Assembly (NCBI GenBank): GCA_963668595.1
Contig: OY764876.1
Coordinates: 1,798,001-1,862,000, forward strand
Reading direction: 5' to 3'
Length of the DNA stretch: 64,000 nt
DNA from: GWE2-42-39 sp963668595
Lineage (GTDB): Bacteria; Bacteroidota; Bacteroidia; Bacteroidales; Prolixibacteraceae
This document shows, piece after piece, positions 48,409 through 57,688 of the stretch. The notes under the pieces were generated by a model. It searched no databases, was not told where the DNA came from, and saw nothing but the letters and a program-made list of their open reading frames with translations. Within the stretch, counting starts at the first letter, position 1. Each line of letters opens with the position of its first letter. Position numbers and translations under genes: made by a program.

Positions 48409-48789
48409 ATGAAGACATTCAAAAAATATTTTAAAATAACAGCTGCACCTGAAGATGTGTACAATGCGCTAACCAATCCGTTGATGATTGAAATCTGGAC
48501 TGGAGAAAAAGCAGTAATGGAAGAAACACCTGGCTCCGAATTTTCGCTCTGGGACGAAAGTATTACCGGACAAAATATTGAATTCGAAAAAAATAAAAAA
48601 ATTGTTCAGGAATGGTATTTTGGCGAACAGGAAGAACCCTCCATTGTAACCATCAAACTTCATCCGGACAAACAAGGCACATCAATGGAAGTGGTGCACA
48701 CAAATATTCCCGACGATGCCTACGAAAATATCGTTGAAGGCTGGCAAGAAGATTATTTTGACGCACTCAATCAGCTTTTTGAAGAATGA
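48409..48789 (+). CDS. SRPBCC (AHSA1-like) domain protein
   Basis: A 126-residue single-domain protein. The START/AHSA1 pattern is visible: PEDVYNALTNPLMIEIWTG at the start, a WDESITGQN strand, the VQEWYFGEQEEPSIVTIKL strands and a C-terminal helix GWQEDYFDALNQLFEE. Such proteins bind hydrophobic ligands or partners; here the ligand is unknown. Its stop overlaps the next start by 4 bp (ATGA), so the pair is coupled. Confidence 0.85.
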   Translation: MKTFKKYFKITAAPEDVYNALTNPLMIEIWTGEKAVMEETPGSEFSLWDESITGQNIEFEKNKKIVQEWYFGEQEEPSIVTIKLHPDKQGTSMEVVHTNIPDDAYENIVEGWQEDYFDALNQLFEE

Positions 48790-49292
48790 AACCAGCCCGC
48801 TACTGGATCGAGAAGCTTGCACTAACGGCACATCCTGAAGGTGGATGGTTTAAAGAAACATTCCGATCGGAAGATGAATTTGCAACACAACAGCTCCCGG
48901 AAAGATATTCATCGCCGCGTAATGCCAGTACATGTATTTATTATTTGCTGAATCAAACCGATCATTCCTGTTTTCACCGGTTGCAATCCGACGAAAGCTG
49001 GCACTATTATGCTGGCGGTTCGTCCATTCGGTTGTTTATTATTTCAGCCGAAGGAAAACTTGAAACGAAGCTATTGGGAAATGATCCGGAAAACAATGAA
49101 TCGTTTCAGGTACATATCCCACGCAACCACTGGTTTGCAGCCGAACTGACCAATCAAAACGACTATGCGCTGGTTGGTTGCACAGTAGCTCCCGGATTCA
49201 ATTTTGAAGACTTTGAGATGGGAACATTTCAGCAACTCAGCAATAATTTTCCGCAACACACCGAATTACTCAAACAATTCACGCTTAAATAA
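48786..49292 (+). CDS. DUF985 cupin protein
   Basis: A 168-residue cupin of the DUF985 family. HPEGGWFKETFRS, the CIYYLLNQTDHSCFHRLQSDESWHYYAGG strands and the later LVGCTVAPGFNFEDFEM are the family hallmarks. The His residues (HSCFHR, WHYY) line the barrel and may bind a metal or sugar. It is coupled to the SRPBCC gene by a 4-bp overlap. The substrate is unknown. Confidence 0.9.
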   Translation: MKPARYWIEKLALTAHPEGGWFKETFRSEDEFATQQLPERYSSPRNASTCIYYLLNQTDHSCFHRLQSDESWHYYAGGSSIRLFIISAEGKLETKLLGNDPENNESFQVHIPRNHWFAAELTNQNDYALVGCTVAPGFNFEDFEMGTFQQLSNNFPQHTELLKQFTLK

Positions 49293-49330
49293 AAAAAGTA
49301 AAGGCCACTAAATTGCGGCCTTCACTTTTT
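49291..49330. terminator. Bidirectional terminator between cupin gene and asnB
   Basis: A stem of about 11 bp with one mismatch (AAGTAAAGGCC with GGCCTTCACTT) is flanked by an A-run on the left and a T-run on the right, serving both convergent genes. Confidence 0.75.
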
Positions 49331-49346
49331 CATAATCGTAAACTAT

Positions 49347-51059
49347 TTAAACTGACTTTTCTCTACGTAAAGCTTCCTCTTCTTTGTCGGCAAATTGTGT
49401 TCCCTGTTCGTGAACAGTAATTATTGAACGACCTGAAGGATCCGCATTTTTCCGGAATGATTCATCCCAGGCAAGCGCTTCGGCAGTACTACATGCAATA
49501 GATGGCACCGAAGGTACACATGCAGCGGCTTCGTCGGAAGGAAAATGTTCGGAGAATATTTCGCGATACACATATTCTTCTTTCGACATTGGTATATTAA
49601 TCGGGAAACGAAAATGTGCATTGGCAAGCATTTCGTCGCTTACTTTTTCTGAGGCGATTTTCTTCAGCGTGTCAATCCAACCGTAACCTACACCATCCGA
49701 GAATTGCTCTTTTTGTCTCCAGGCTACGCTGGCAGGCAAATAATCTTCGAATGCTTTGCGAACCACCCATTTTTCCATGCGACCGGCTACAATCATTTTA
49801 TCCTGCGGATTCAAACGCATTGCCACATCCATAAATTCTTTATCAAGGAAAGGCACACGCCCCTCTACTCCCCATGCCGACAAAGCCTTGTTCGCACGCA
49901 AACAATCGTACAAATGCAACTTGCTCAGTTTGCGAAGGTTTTCTTCGTGAAATGCCTGCGCATTCGGTGCTTTATGAAAATAGAGATAACCGCCAAAAAT
50001 TTCGTCGGCACCTTCACCTGTCAACACCATTTTTATACCCATCGACTTAATTACACGCGCCAGCAAATACATAGGAGTAGCTGCGCGAACAGTGGTAACA
50101 TCGTAAGTTTCCAGATGATAAATCACGTCACGGATTGCATCCAAACCTTCTTGTATGGTATAATGAATTTCGTGGTGTATTGTTCCAATATGATCTGCTA
50201 CTTTACGGGCAGCAGCCAAATCGGGCGAACCTTCCAGCCCTATTACAAACGAGTGCAATTGAGGCCACCATGCACCTTCTGTATCACCGGTTTCTATACG
50301 GCGGGCAGCATATTGTTTAGCAACTGCTGAAGTGATAGATGAATCAAGTCCTCCGGAAAGCAACACGCCATAAGGCACGTCTGACATCAACTGACGATGC
50401 ACAGCCTGTTCCAGTGCAGTGCGCAATTCATCAATACTGGTGGGATTATTTTTTACATTTTCATAATCCATCCAGTCACGCACCCACCATGTTTTAGTTT
50501 CTCCGGTACGACTATCCAGGTAACTTGCAGGAGGAAACTCCTGTATTTTATTGCAATATCCTTCCAATGATTTCAATTCTGAAGCAACGAAAAAGTTGCC
50601 GAATTTATCCCAGCCCGTGTACAACGGAATAATTCCGATATGATCGCGGGCCACCATGTAGGTATTGGTTTTCTGATCGTACAATGCAAAAGCAAAGATA
50701 CCGCTCAGTTCTTCCAGAAAGTCAACTCCTTTATCTTCATACAAAGCAAGAATTACTTCACAATCGGATTTGGTACGAAACTGATATTTACCCTCGTATC
50801 TTTTGCGAATCTCCTGATGGTTATAAATCTCACCATTTACAGCCAAAACTACCGTTCCATCCTGACTAAACAAAGGTTGACCACCCGACTCAGGGTCAAC
50901 AATAGACAAACGCTCATGAGCAAGGATCGCCTTTTCCGAAGAAAAAATTCCGGACCAATCCGGCCCGCGGTGACGAATCCGCTTCGACATTTCCAAAATT
51001 TGAGGTCTCATTGCCTGAGCATCTACCTTCAAATCAAATACAGCTACAAATCCACACAT
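49347..51059 (-). CDS. asnB: Asparagine synthase (glutamine-hydrolysing), AsnB type
   Basis: A 570-residue enzyme converting aspartate and glutamine to asparagine with ATP. Cys2 after the start Met is the glutaminase nucleophile (MCGFVAVFD), with RHRGPDWSG and NGEIYNH in the same domain (1-200). The synthetase domain has the pyrophosphate loop LLSGGLDSS and GEGADEIFGGY. Length and motifs agree with the E. coli AsnB class. It has its own promoter (51097-51127) and terminator. Confidence 0.97.
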   Translation of the reverse strand: MCGFVAVFDLKVDAQAMRPQILEMSKRIRHRGPDWSGIFSSEKAILAHERLSIVDPESGGQPLFSQDGTVVLAVNGEIYNHQEIRKRYEGKYQFRTKSDCEVILALYEDKGVDFLEELSGIFAFALYDQKTNTYMVARDHIGIIPLYTGWDKFGNFFVASELKSLEGYCNKIQEFPPASYLDSRTGETKTWWVRDWMDYENVKNNPTSIDELRTALEQAVHRQLMSDVPYGVLLSGGLDSSITSAVAKQYAARRIETGDTEGAWWPQLHSFVIGLEGSPDLAAARKVADHIGTIHHEIHYTIQEGLDAIRDVIYHLETYDVTTVRAATPMYLLARVIKSMGIKMVLTGEGADEIFGGYLYFHKAPNAQAFHEENLRKLSKLHLYDCLRANKALSAWGVEGRVPFLDKEFMDVAMRLNPQDKMIVAGRMEKWVVRKAFEDYLPASVAWRQKEQFSDGVGYGWIDTLKKIASEKVSDEMLANAHFRFPINIPMSKEEYVYREIFSEHFPSDEAAACVPSVPSIACSTAEALAWDESFRKNADPSGRSIITVHEQGTQFADKEEEALRREKSV

Positions 51060-51096
51060 AGTATTCTATTTTTTTGTAATTTCTATCATCTGGCAA

Positions 51097-51127
51097 CAAA
51101 AATAATCACTATGACATCAAATACAAA
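51097..51127 (-). promoter_or_regulatory. asnB promoter
   Basis: On the minus strand TTTG, a 19-bp spacer and TATTTTTG give a full match to the Bacteroidota consensus, 38 bp before the start codon. Confidence 0.7.
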
Positions 51128-51211
51128 TTTTTACTATCTTTTTATCACCATAAGAAGAATAATTTTACAAAACGACCATATTCAAACTCAAAAACACAAC
51201 AAATGTCAGGA

Positions 51212-51246
51212 AAAATAAAAAAGCGGCCTTACAAAAAGACCGCTTT
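51212..51246 (-). terminator. Terminator of ychF
   Basis: An 11-bp stem with one G-U pair (AAAGCGGTCTT/AAGGCCGCTTT) and a five-base loop is followed by TTTATTTTT on the minus strand. Confidence 0.88.
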
Positions 51247-51275
51247 CCTCAACTATAATATATTGCTAATTTTCG

Positions 51276-52376
51276 CTATACATTGAAGCGGAAATGCATA
51301 ATGTCGCCATCCTGAACGACATATTCTTTCCCTTCAATACCTATTTTTCCGGCTTCACGACAAGCTGACTCCGAGCGAAGCGTCACGTAATCGTCGTATT
51401 TAATTACTTCGGCACGAATAAAACCTTTTTCAAAATCAGTATGGATAATTCCTGCCGTCTGTGGAGCTTTCATTCCTTTAACAAAAGTCCACGCACGACT
51501 TTCGTCAGCGCCGGTAGTAAAATAGGTTTGTAAATTCAACAGGCGATATGCTGCATGAATCAGTTTATTTACCCCCGGTTCTGTCAGTCCCAGTTCTTCC
51601 AGGAACATTTGTTTCTCATCATACGATTCCAACTCGGCAATATCAGCTTCTGTTGCTGCTGCAATAATCAAAATCTCGGCATTTTCATCTTTTACAGCCT
51701 CGCGAACCTGATCAACAAAAGCATTACCGTTTTTTGCTGAAGCCTCATCCACATTGCAGGCATACAATACTGGTTTATTCGTCAGTAAATAGAAATCGCG
51801 GGTTAGCTTTTTCTCCTCATCGTTCAATTCGACAGTACGTGCCGATTTGCCTTGCATCAAGGCATCGCGGTAACGGGTAGCAACTTCTACAATCTTTTTG
51901 GCTGAGCTATCATTTCCGACCCGGGCAACTTTTTCCCATTTGGCAATTCGTGCTTCAATTGTTTCAAGATCCTTCAGTTGAAGTTCAATATCGATAACCT
52001 CTTTATCGCGTACTGGATTTACCGATCCATCAACATGGGTAATATTTTCGTTTTCGAAACAACGCAACACATGAATAATAGCATCTGTTTCGCGAATATT
52101 GGCCAAAAACTTATTTCCCAAACCTTCGCCTTTGCTGGCTCCTTTTACCAAACCGGCAATATCAACAATTTCAACCGTTGTAGGAACTACCCGCTTCGGT
52201 TTATCAATCTTTTCCAGTTCAATCAAACGTGGATCGGGAACGGTAATAATTCCGACATTCGGTTCAATTGTACAAAACGGAAAATTTGCCGACTGCGCCT
52301 TTGCACTCGACAAACAATTAAAAAGTGTTGATTTACCAACATTCGGCAATCCAACTATTCCACATTTCAATGCCAT
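51276..52376 (-). CDS. ychF: YchF/OLA1 family ATPase
   Basis: A 366-residue P-loop protein of the Obg-related YchF group, which binds ATP rather than GTP and associates with ribosomes. G1 is GLPNVGKST, G3 DIAGLVKGASKGEG, and the specificity motif reads NVDE instead of NKxD, as in ATP-specific members. The C-terminal TGS domain (about 280-365; FVKGMKAPQTAGIIHTDF) is intact. A -7 element TAACTTTG lies 24 bp upstream. Confidence 0.97.
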   Translation of the reverse strand: MALKCGIVGLPNVGKSTLFNCLSSAKAQSANFPFCTIEPNVGIITVPDPRLIELEKIDKPKRVVPTTVEIVDIAGLVKGASKGEGLGNKFLANIRETDAIIHVLRCFENENITHVDGSVNPVRDKEVIDIELQLKDLETIEARIAKWEKVARVGNDSSAKKIVEVATRYRDALMQGKSARTVELNDEEKKLTRDFYLLTNKPVLYACNVDEASAKNGNAFVDQVREAVKDENAEILIIAAATEADIAELESYDEKQMFLEELGLTEPGVNKLIHAAYRLLNLQTYFTTGADESRAWTFVKGMKAPQTAGIIHTDFEKGFIRAEVIKYDDYVTLRSESACREAGKIGIEGKEYVVQDGDIMHFRFNV

Positions 52377-52399
52377 ATTTTATTCTTAATTTTGCGCTG

Positions 52400-52407
52400 C
52401 AAAGTTA
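52400..52407 (-). promoter_or_regulatory. Putative -7 element for ychF
   Basis: TAACTTTG on the minus strand, identical to the rRNA P1 -7 element. No TTTG is found 19 bp upstream. Confidence 0.45.
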
Positions 52408-52490
52408 ATTTTTTTACAATCAATCGCCCGATTATCCGCCTTCGGCTTCAATCTCTTTTTATTCAGTTTACAAAACACTCAGCAAAAACG

Positions 52491-53783
52491 CTATTTGCGT
52501 TTCATTCTCAACACAAAATAACCAGCAAAACCGGCAAAAACAGAACCAATAAGAATACCTATTTTGGCTGAATCGACATAAACCGGATGAGCAACATAAG
52601 CCAGGTTAGCAATAAAGATTGACATCGTGAACCCGACCCCAGCTAGTAAAGCAACGCCTATAATTCCGGTAAAATCAACCCCTTCGGGTAATTCTGCCAA
52701 CTTCAGTTTTATGCCTAACCACGAGGCCAGCGATATTCCAATAAATTTACCAAGCACCAAACTACCGGCAATGCTTCCAACCAACGCCATATCAAGCGAC
52801 ATTTCGCTACTGAATACCACCCCTGCATTAGAAAGAGCAAACAATGGCATAATCAGATAAGCAACCCAATTGTGCAACTGGTGTTCGAGGTGCTGTAACG
52901 GCGACTGTACTTTACTTGTCCAGTCTTCCAGATTATCAATCTCTTCAATCTGCTCTGTTGTGAGTATTGGCTTTTTCTGCGCCGAAACATCTTTAATATT
53001 ATCAACCATCACACACAACTCGCTCGTGTATGTTTGAATATCTATTTTCTGACGAATTGGTATAGTGAAAGCAATAAGCACTCCGGCAATTGTTGGATGC
53101 ACTCCCGATTTCAGGAACAACAACCAGATTACAATCCCTAAAATCAATACAAAATATTTCGAATAAATCTGTTTATACGAAAGATAAAACAACACCGCCA
53201 ACAATAACAATGCATACAAAAGAAGCATCCATTTTATTTGCGCGCTATAAAAAATAGCAATTACCAATACTGCCCCCAAATCGTCAACAATGGCAAAAGC
53301 AATTAAGAACACCTTTAAACTAACCGGCACCCGTTTGCTCAGCAATTGTAAAATTGCCAACGAAAACGCAATATCCGTAGCCATCGGAATTCCCCAACCA
53401 TCAACAGTGTCAGGATTACCATTGAATACAAAAAACAAGGCCATCGGAATAATCATTCCACCCAATGCAGCCAAGAACGGAAACGTAGCCTTGCGCACCG
53501 AGTTCAACTCCCCAATCAGCAATTCCCGCTTTATTTCCAATCCAATCAGGAAAAAAAAGACGGCCATTAATCCATCGTTGATCCACAATATAAGAGGCTT
53601 GGCCAATTCAAAATGAGGAGAAGTAAATCCGACTTTATACTGCCACAACGATTCGTACAAATAGCCGAACGGCGAGTTTGCCCAAATAATAGCGAGTAAA
53701 GTGGCTCCAAATAATAAAATGCCCCCCAGACTTTCAATTTTTACAAATTTCTGAAAAGGGGTAATAATCAGTTTTTCAATCAT
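52491..53783 (-). CDS. nhaA: Na+/H+ antiporter NhaA
   Basis: A 430-residue inner-membrane antiporter with about twelve helices that expels Na+ in exchange for protons. The conserved Asp in GIPMATDIAFSLA and the Asp pair in AIVDDLGAVLVIA, which bind the ion, are present. The N-terminus and the GLEIKRELLIGEL loop are typical. An extra soluble loop around 255-290 (SAQKKPILTTEQIEEIDNLE) is common in longer members. It suits a marine or saline habitat, though NhaA is widespread. Confidence 0.96.
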   Translation of the reverse strand: MIEKLIITPFQKFVKIESLGGILLFGATLLAIIWANSPFGYLYESLWQYKVGFTSPHFELAKPLILWINDGLMAVFFFLIGLEIKRELLIGELNSVRKATFPFLAALGGMIIPMALFFVFNGNPDTVDGWGIPMATDIAFSLAILQLLSKRVPVSLKVFLIAFAIVDDLGAVLVIAIFYSAQIKWMLLLYALLLLAVLFYLSYKQIYSKYFVLILGIVIWLLFLKSGVHPTIAGVLIAFTIPIRQKIDIQTYTSELCVMVDNIKDVSAQKKPILTTEQIEEIDNLEDWTSKVQSPLQHLEHQLHNWVAYLIMPLFALSNAGVVFSSEMSLDMALVGSIAGSLVLGKFIGISLASWLGIKLKLAELPEGVDFTGIIGVALLAGVGFTMSIFIANLAYVAHPVYVDSAKIGILIGSVFAGFAGYFVLRMKRK

Positions 53784-53971
53784 CTTTCTCTCTTTCTTTT
53801 TTACAATTCTATAATTTCTTCGAGCTAAAATATTATTTCAGAAATTAATCAACCAATAATAAGTCTCCATACAGGTCCCATTTATTTTTAATTTCACATA
53901 CTTTAACTCATTGTTCTTTAAATATCGGGATTTATTCACAAAACAAAAAAGACAATTCGCCATGGGTTTTA

Positions 53972-53979
53972 TATTTTTG
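53972..53979 (+). promoter_or_regulatory. Putative -7 element for second sigma gene
   Basis: TATTTTTG fits TAnnTTTG, 70 bp before ATG 54049. No -33 partner is visible. Confidence 0.3.
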
Positions 53980-54048
53980 CAATTTAAAATTACACTTGGT
54001 TAAACTTTTTTGCTTAATGCCAGTCTCAGAATCAATCAACTATTTTGC

Positions 54049-54594
54049 ATGACCGACGATCACGATATAATTGCAGGACTAAAATCGCCCGAAATGCGCA
54101 ACCAGGCATTCAGTCAATTGGTTGCTGCATATAGTCGTCGTTTGTACTGGCATATACGTAAAATTGTAATCAATCACGACGACACAGACGATATTCTGCA
54201 AAATACATTTATTAAAGTTTGGAATCATATCGATTCGTTTCGCGAAGATTCGAGCCTATATACGTGGTTGTACCGAATCGCCACCAACGAATCGGTAACA
54301 TTTTTGAACCAGCAGAAAAAAAGAGCTATTTTTTCGATGGAAGAAGCAAGTGAATACCTGATTCGTAACCTTGAAACAGATCCATATTTCAATGGCGATG
54401 AAATTCAGTTAAAATTGCAAAAAGCCATCGCACAACTTCCGGAGAAGCAACGACTGGTATTTAATATGAAATATTTCGACAACATCAAATATCAGGACAT
54501 GGCACAAATTCTGGAAACATCAGAAGGAGCACTGAAAGCTTCTTACCATCATGCAGTTCGAAAAATAGAAGACTACATGACTAACAACGAATAA
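54049..54594 (+). CDS. ECF RNA polymerase sigma factor
   Basis: 181 residues from ATG 54049 (MTDDHDIIAGLK; the open frame begins at a TTG 39 bp earlier). Region 2 reads RLYWHIRKIVINHDDTDDILQNTFIKVWNHI and region 4 YQDMAQILETSEGALKASYHHAVRKIE. It heads a three-gene unit with a one-helix membrane protein and a Spy-like periplasmic protein, most likely an autoregulated envelope-stress module. Confidence 0.94.
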   Translation: MTDDHDIIAGLKSPEMRNQAFSQLVAAYSRRLYWHIRKIVINHDDTDDILQNTFIKVWNHIDSFREDSSLYTWLYRIATNESVTFLNQQKKRAIFSMEEASEYLIRNLETDPYFNGDEIQLKLQKAIAQLPEKQRLVFNMKYFDNIKYQDMAQILETSEGALKASYHHAVRKIEDYMTNNE

Positions 54595-54656
54595 TAAATC
54601 CGGATTCGGTTAAACTTTTCAGTATTTCTACAATCAAAGAAACAATTGAAAACATC

Positions 54657-55073
54657 ATGGAAAAAGAAAGTCAAAATAAATTCTGGTCCGAAATACCCAA
54701 GGAAGCTCCGTTTAATGTACCGGAGCATTATTTCGAGGATTTCGAAAGCAGACTGCAATACCGAATGCAGACCAAGCCTGCTACGTCAAAGCCAAAGTTC
54801 ATCCAACTGTTTAAGCCGATGATTGGGCTTGCTGCCAGTTTTTTATTGGTTTTCGTGCTTGTTTACTATCCGATGAAATATGTTTTTCCATCGCTTTCAG
54901 CAGAAAACACGACAACTGAAGCACCGGTATCTCTCGAATCGCTCAACGAAGATGACTTTTACGATATGCTATCCGAAGATCTCCATACCGACAGTTTAAA
55001 ACAAGAAGAAATTGTTGATTATCTTGCGCTCGAAATGAGCGACTACGAATTAAACCTCGCCATGAACAATTAA
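54657..55073 (+). CDS. Single-pass membrane protein, anti-sigma candidate
   Basis: A 138-residue protein with a charged cytoplasmic N-terminus (1-50), one membrane helix (about 55-75) and an acidic outside tail (SLNEDDFYDMLSEDL). There is no ZAS zinc motif. Its position directly after the ECF gene and its topology fit an anti-sigma factor of a non-ZAS type common in Bacteroidota. The assignment rests on context. Confidence 0.65.
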   Translation: MEKESQNKFWSEIPKEAPFNVPEHYFEDFESRLQYRMQTKPATSKPKFIQLFKPMIGLAASFLLVFVLVYYPMKYVFPSLSAENTTTEAPVSLESLNEDDFYDMLSEDLHTDSLKQEEIVDYLALEMSDYELNLAMNN

Positions 55074-55085
55074 AAACAACAACCG

Positions 55086-55544
55086 ATGAAACGTCACTTC
55101 TCATTAATAATCACACTTATAGCCTTTGCAATCAATGCGAATTGCCAGCCCGGAAAATTTCCTGCACCGGAAGTACAACAACGAATGAAGGTTGAGAAAA
55201 TCACATTCATTGCCAATCAACTAGAACTTACACCACAGGAAGCGCAGAATTTCTGGCCGGTTTATAATGAGTACGAACAGAAAAAGTTCAAGATTGAGAA
55301 AGAAAAACACATTCTGGAAATTAAATCGAAAAGTCCGCAAGATTCTATTCCGTTAAAAGAATTTCAGGAATTATGTATGAAATATGTTTCGCTGGCCGAG
55401 CAGGAAACAGCCATGCTTGAAGCATACAACAAACAACTGCTGAAAATATTACCTGCCGACAAAGTATTAAAACTTTATTTCTCGGAGCGGAAGTTTCGTT
55501 CGCACATGCTTCAGGAATACCGGAGACGTGGTCCGCGGGAATGA
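55086..55544 (+). CDS. Spy/CpxP-like periplasmic protein
   Basis: A 152-residue protein with a signal peptide (1-20, cut near ANCQ) and an all-helical mature part. LELTPQEAQNFWPVYNEYEQKKFKIEKE holds an LTxxQ-like motif as in Spy-family chaperones and sensors. It starts 12 bp after the anti-sigma candidate, completing a sigma, membrane protein, periplasmic protein module. Confidence 0.75.
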   Translation: MKRHFSLIITLIAFAINANCQPGKFPAPEVQQRMKVEKITFIANQLELTPQEAQNFWPVYNEYEQKKFKIEKEKHILEIKSKSPQDSIPLKEFQELCMKYVSLAEQETAMLEAYNKQLLKILPADKVLKLYFSERKFRSHMLQEYRRRGPRE

Positions 55545-55555
55545 TTTCCGCGCGT

Positions 55556-55936
55556 TTATCCCAGGTATTTCGACATTAGCAGAACCAGATCGTCGCGACG
55601 AATTGGTTTGGTAATGTAATCATCGCAACCTGTTGCCATTGCCTGTTCTCGCTCTTCGGCCAGTGCATAGGCTGTTTGAGCAATAATTCGCATGTTGGGG
55701 AATTGTTTCTTTATGATTGACATTGCTTCCAAACCATTCATGTGAGGCATTTTTATATCCATCAAAATAAGATCGTATTTTTCTCCCGACTCTATTTTAT
55801 CAACAGCAGCCTGCCCATTTCGGACAATATCCATACGCAACCGGGTACTGCTCAAAAATTCCCGCATCAAAATGATGTTGGTTTCTTCATCTTCGGCGAG
55901 CAGCACTCTCTTTTCTTCCCAGTTTTTACTAATCAT
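55556..55936 (-). CDS. Stand-alone response regulator receiver protein
   Basis: A 126-residue CheY-like receiver without an output domain. The acidic pair (AEDEE), the phospho-acceptor Asp in LILMDIKMPHMNG, Thr in AQTAYA and Lys in TKPI are all present. The sequence style is that of receivers detached from hybrid histidine kinases. No kinase is encoded nearby, so its partner lies elsewhere. It converges on the Spy-like gene with an 11-bp gap. Confidence 0.93.
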   Translation of the reverse strand: MISKNWEEKRVLLAEDEETNIILMREFLSSTRLRMDIVRNGQAAVDKIESGEKYDLILMDIKMPHMNGLEAMSIIKKQFPNMRIIAQTAYALAEEREQAMATGCDDYITKPIRRDDLVLLMSKYLG

Positions 55937-56141
55937 TTTTTCCCTTTTTCGTTCCCTTTCGTTTGAAACACCACCCTCTCCGATGTCATTCAGAACAGAT
56001 GGTTCGCCGGTGCTTGCCTCTCAAATAAACTCATGGCAGAAACACCTGAAACAATTTATGAAAAAATACTGAGATCATCATCGTTCGCAAATCATAAAAA
56101 TCACCAAAAAAATTCCGGCACCGATAAATTCCAGGCAAAAA

Positions 56142-56660
56142 CTATTCGTTCAGTTTTTTAGCGATCAGTTCTTTTAATGCCGAGAAATCTTTTTCAGCAA
56201 AACCAACCGAACTAAAAATTATTTTTCCATTGGTGTCAATCAGAAAATTGCGGGGAATAAATTGTTTGGCAAAAAGACCGTAAACAGATCGGTCTTTATC
56301 GGCATAAAATGGCATTGTAAAACTTTGCCCAGCCTTAAATTCAGCAACTTCTTTTGCCGTATGTTCGCGACCAAAAATCAACAGGCGAAACTTCGAATTA
56401 TCTTTATACTGATTATAAATTTCAGATTGAATATGAGGCAACTCGCTACGACACGGGCCACACCATGTTGCAAAAAAAGTAATCATCACCGTTTTTCCTC
56501 TCAACTCGGTAATAGAAACTGTTTTTCCACCCTCGTCGGTAAATTTAAAATCGGGTACTGTTTCGTTTAATTTCACCAGAGTGGTAGCAATTTCATCCGG
56601 TGTTTGTGCCGAAACACTGCATGCCAGCGCCATCATTAGGATTGCAAATATTTTCTTCAT
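56142..56660 (-). CDS. Periplasmic thioredoxin-like (TlpA/ResA) protein
   Basis: A 172-residue protein with a signal peptide cut near VSAQ. The redox motif FFATWCGPCRSELP has Cys67 and Cys70, and the cis-Pro lies in FIPRNFLID. It should reduce disulphides in periplasmic proteins, such as cytochrome c partners, or respond to thiol state. It is a single gene between the response regulator and purC. The target is not known. Confidence 0.92.
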   Translation of the reverse strand: MKKIFAILMMALACSVSAQTPDEIATTLVKLNETVPDFKFTDEGGKTVSITELRGKTVMITFFATWCGPCRSELPHIQSEIYNQYKDNSKFRLLIFGREHTAKEVAEFKAGQSFTMPFYADKDRSVYGLFAKQFIPRNFLIDTNGKIIFSSVGFAEKDFSALKELIAKKLNE

Positions 56661-56693
56661 TTAAATATAATTTGATTTTTATGAGGTCGTAAA

Positions 56694-56722
56694 AATAAAA
56701 AAAGGGAGCACACTGGCTCCCT
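56694..56722 (-). terminator. Terminator of purC
   Basis: On the minus strand AGGGAGC pairs with GCTCCCT, followed by seven T. It closes the phoH-purC transcript. Confidence 0.88.
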
Positions 56723-56740
56723 CCTGACTGTATAAATATC

Positions 56741-57688
56741 TTATAATGAATTCAGAAAACGGGTTACATTTTCTTCAATACGGGCCTTCACTTTTGAAAT
56801 ATCCGATTTTTCAAATGCATCGCCGGTAATATTTTCGAACAATTCGATATACCGATCAGACACGGAAGTGACAAATTCATCGCTCATTTCAGGTATCTGC
56901 TGTCCTTCTTTTCCCTGAAATCCATTCTGAATCAACCACTGACGAACAAATTCTTTCGAAAGTTGTTTTTGTGCTTCTCCTTTTGCCTGGCGTTCTTCAT
57001 ACCCTTCAGCATAAAAATAACGCGATGAGTCGGGAGTATGAATTTCGTCGATCAGGTAAATTTTGCCGTCTTTTTTACCAAATTCGTATTTGGTATCCAC
57101 CAAAATCAATCCTTTTTCGGCAGCCATTTCGGTTCCGCGAGCAAACAATTTGCGGGTATAATCTTCCAGCATTTCATAATCTTCTTTGCTCACAATACCT
57201 TGCGCAATAATTTCTTCTCTCGAAATATCTTCGTCGTGGCCTTCCGATGCTTTGGTGGTTGGTGTAATCATCGGCTGATCAAATTTCTGATTCTCAATCA
57301 TTCCGTCAGGCATCGAAACACCACACAAGGTGCGTTTTCCTTCGCGGTATTCGCGCCATGCATGGCCAGTCAGGTAGCCACGAATGACCATTTCAACTTT
57401 GAATGGATCGCAGGCATGACCAACTGTTACACTCGGATCGGGAGTAGCAACCTTCCAGTTTGGCACAATGTCGCTGGTTGCATCCAAAAATTTTGCTGCA
57501 ATCTGGTTCAACACTTGTCCTTTGTATGGAATTCCTTTGGGTAGCACCACATCAAAAGCCGAAATACGGTCGGAAACAATCATCACCAGATACTGGTCGT
57601 CAATGTTATACACATCGCGAACTTTACCGTGATAAACACTTTTTTGCTTCGGAAAGTTAAAATCGGTACGGGTTAATGCATTACTCAT
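56741..57688 (-). CDS. purC: Phosphoribosylaminoimidazole-succinocarboxamide synthase
   Basis: A 315-residue enzyme that joins CAIR and aspartate with ATP in purine synthesis. It is of the longer type found in Bacteroidota and yeast. KVRDVYNIDDQYLVMIVSDRISAFDVVLPKGIPYKG covers the ATP-binding start, EMVIRGYLTGHAW and LVDTKYEFG, DEIHTPDSSR the substrate and metal sites. Its start overlaps the phoH stop by 8 bp, so the two are co-translated. Confidence 0.97.
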   Translation of the reverse strand: MSNALTRTDFNFPKQKSVYHGKVRDVYNIDDQYLVMIVSDRISAFDVVLPKGIPYKGQVLNQIAAKFLDATSDIVPNWKVATPDPSVTVGHACDPFKVEMVIRGYLTGHAWREYREGKRTLCGVSMPDGMIENQKFDQPMITPTTKASEGHDEDISREEIIAQGIVSKEDYEMLEDYTRKLFARGTEMAAEKGLILVDTKYEFGKKDGKIYLIDEIHTPDSSRYFYAEGYEERQAKGEAQKQLSKEFVRQWLIQNGFQGKEGQQIPEMSDEFVTSVSDRYIELFENITGDAFEKSDISKVKARIEENVTRFLNSL

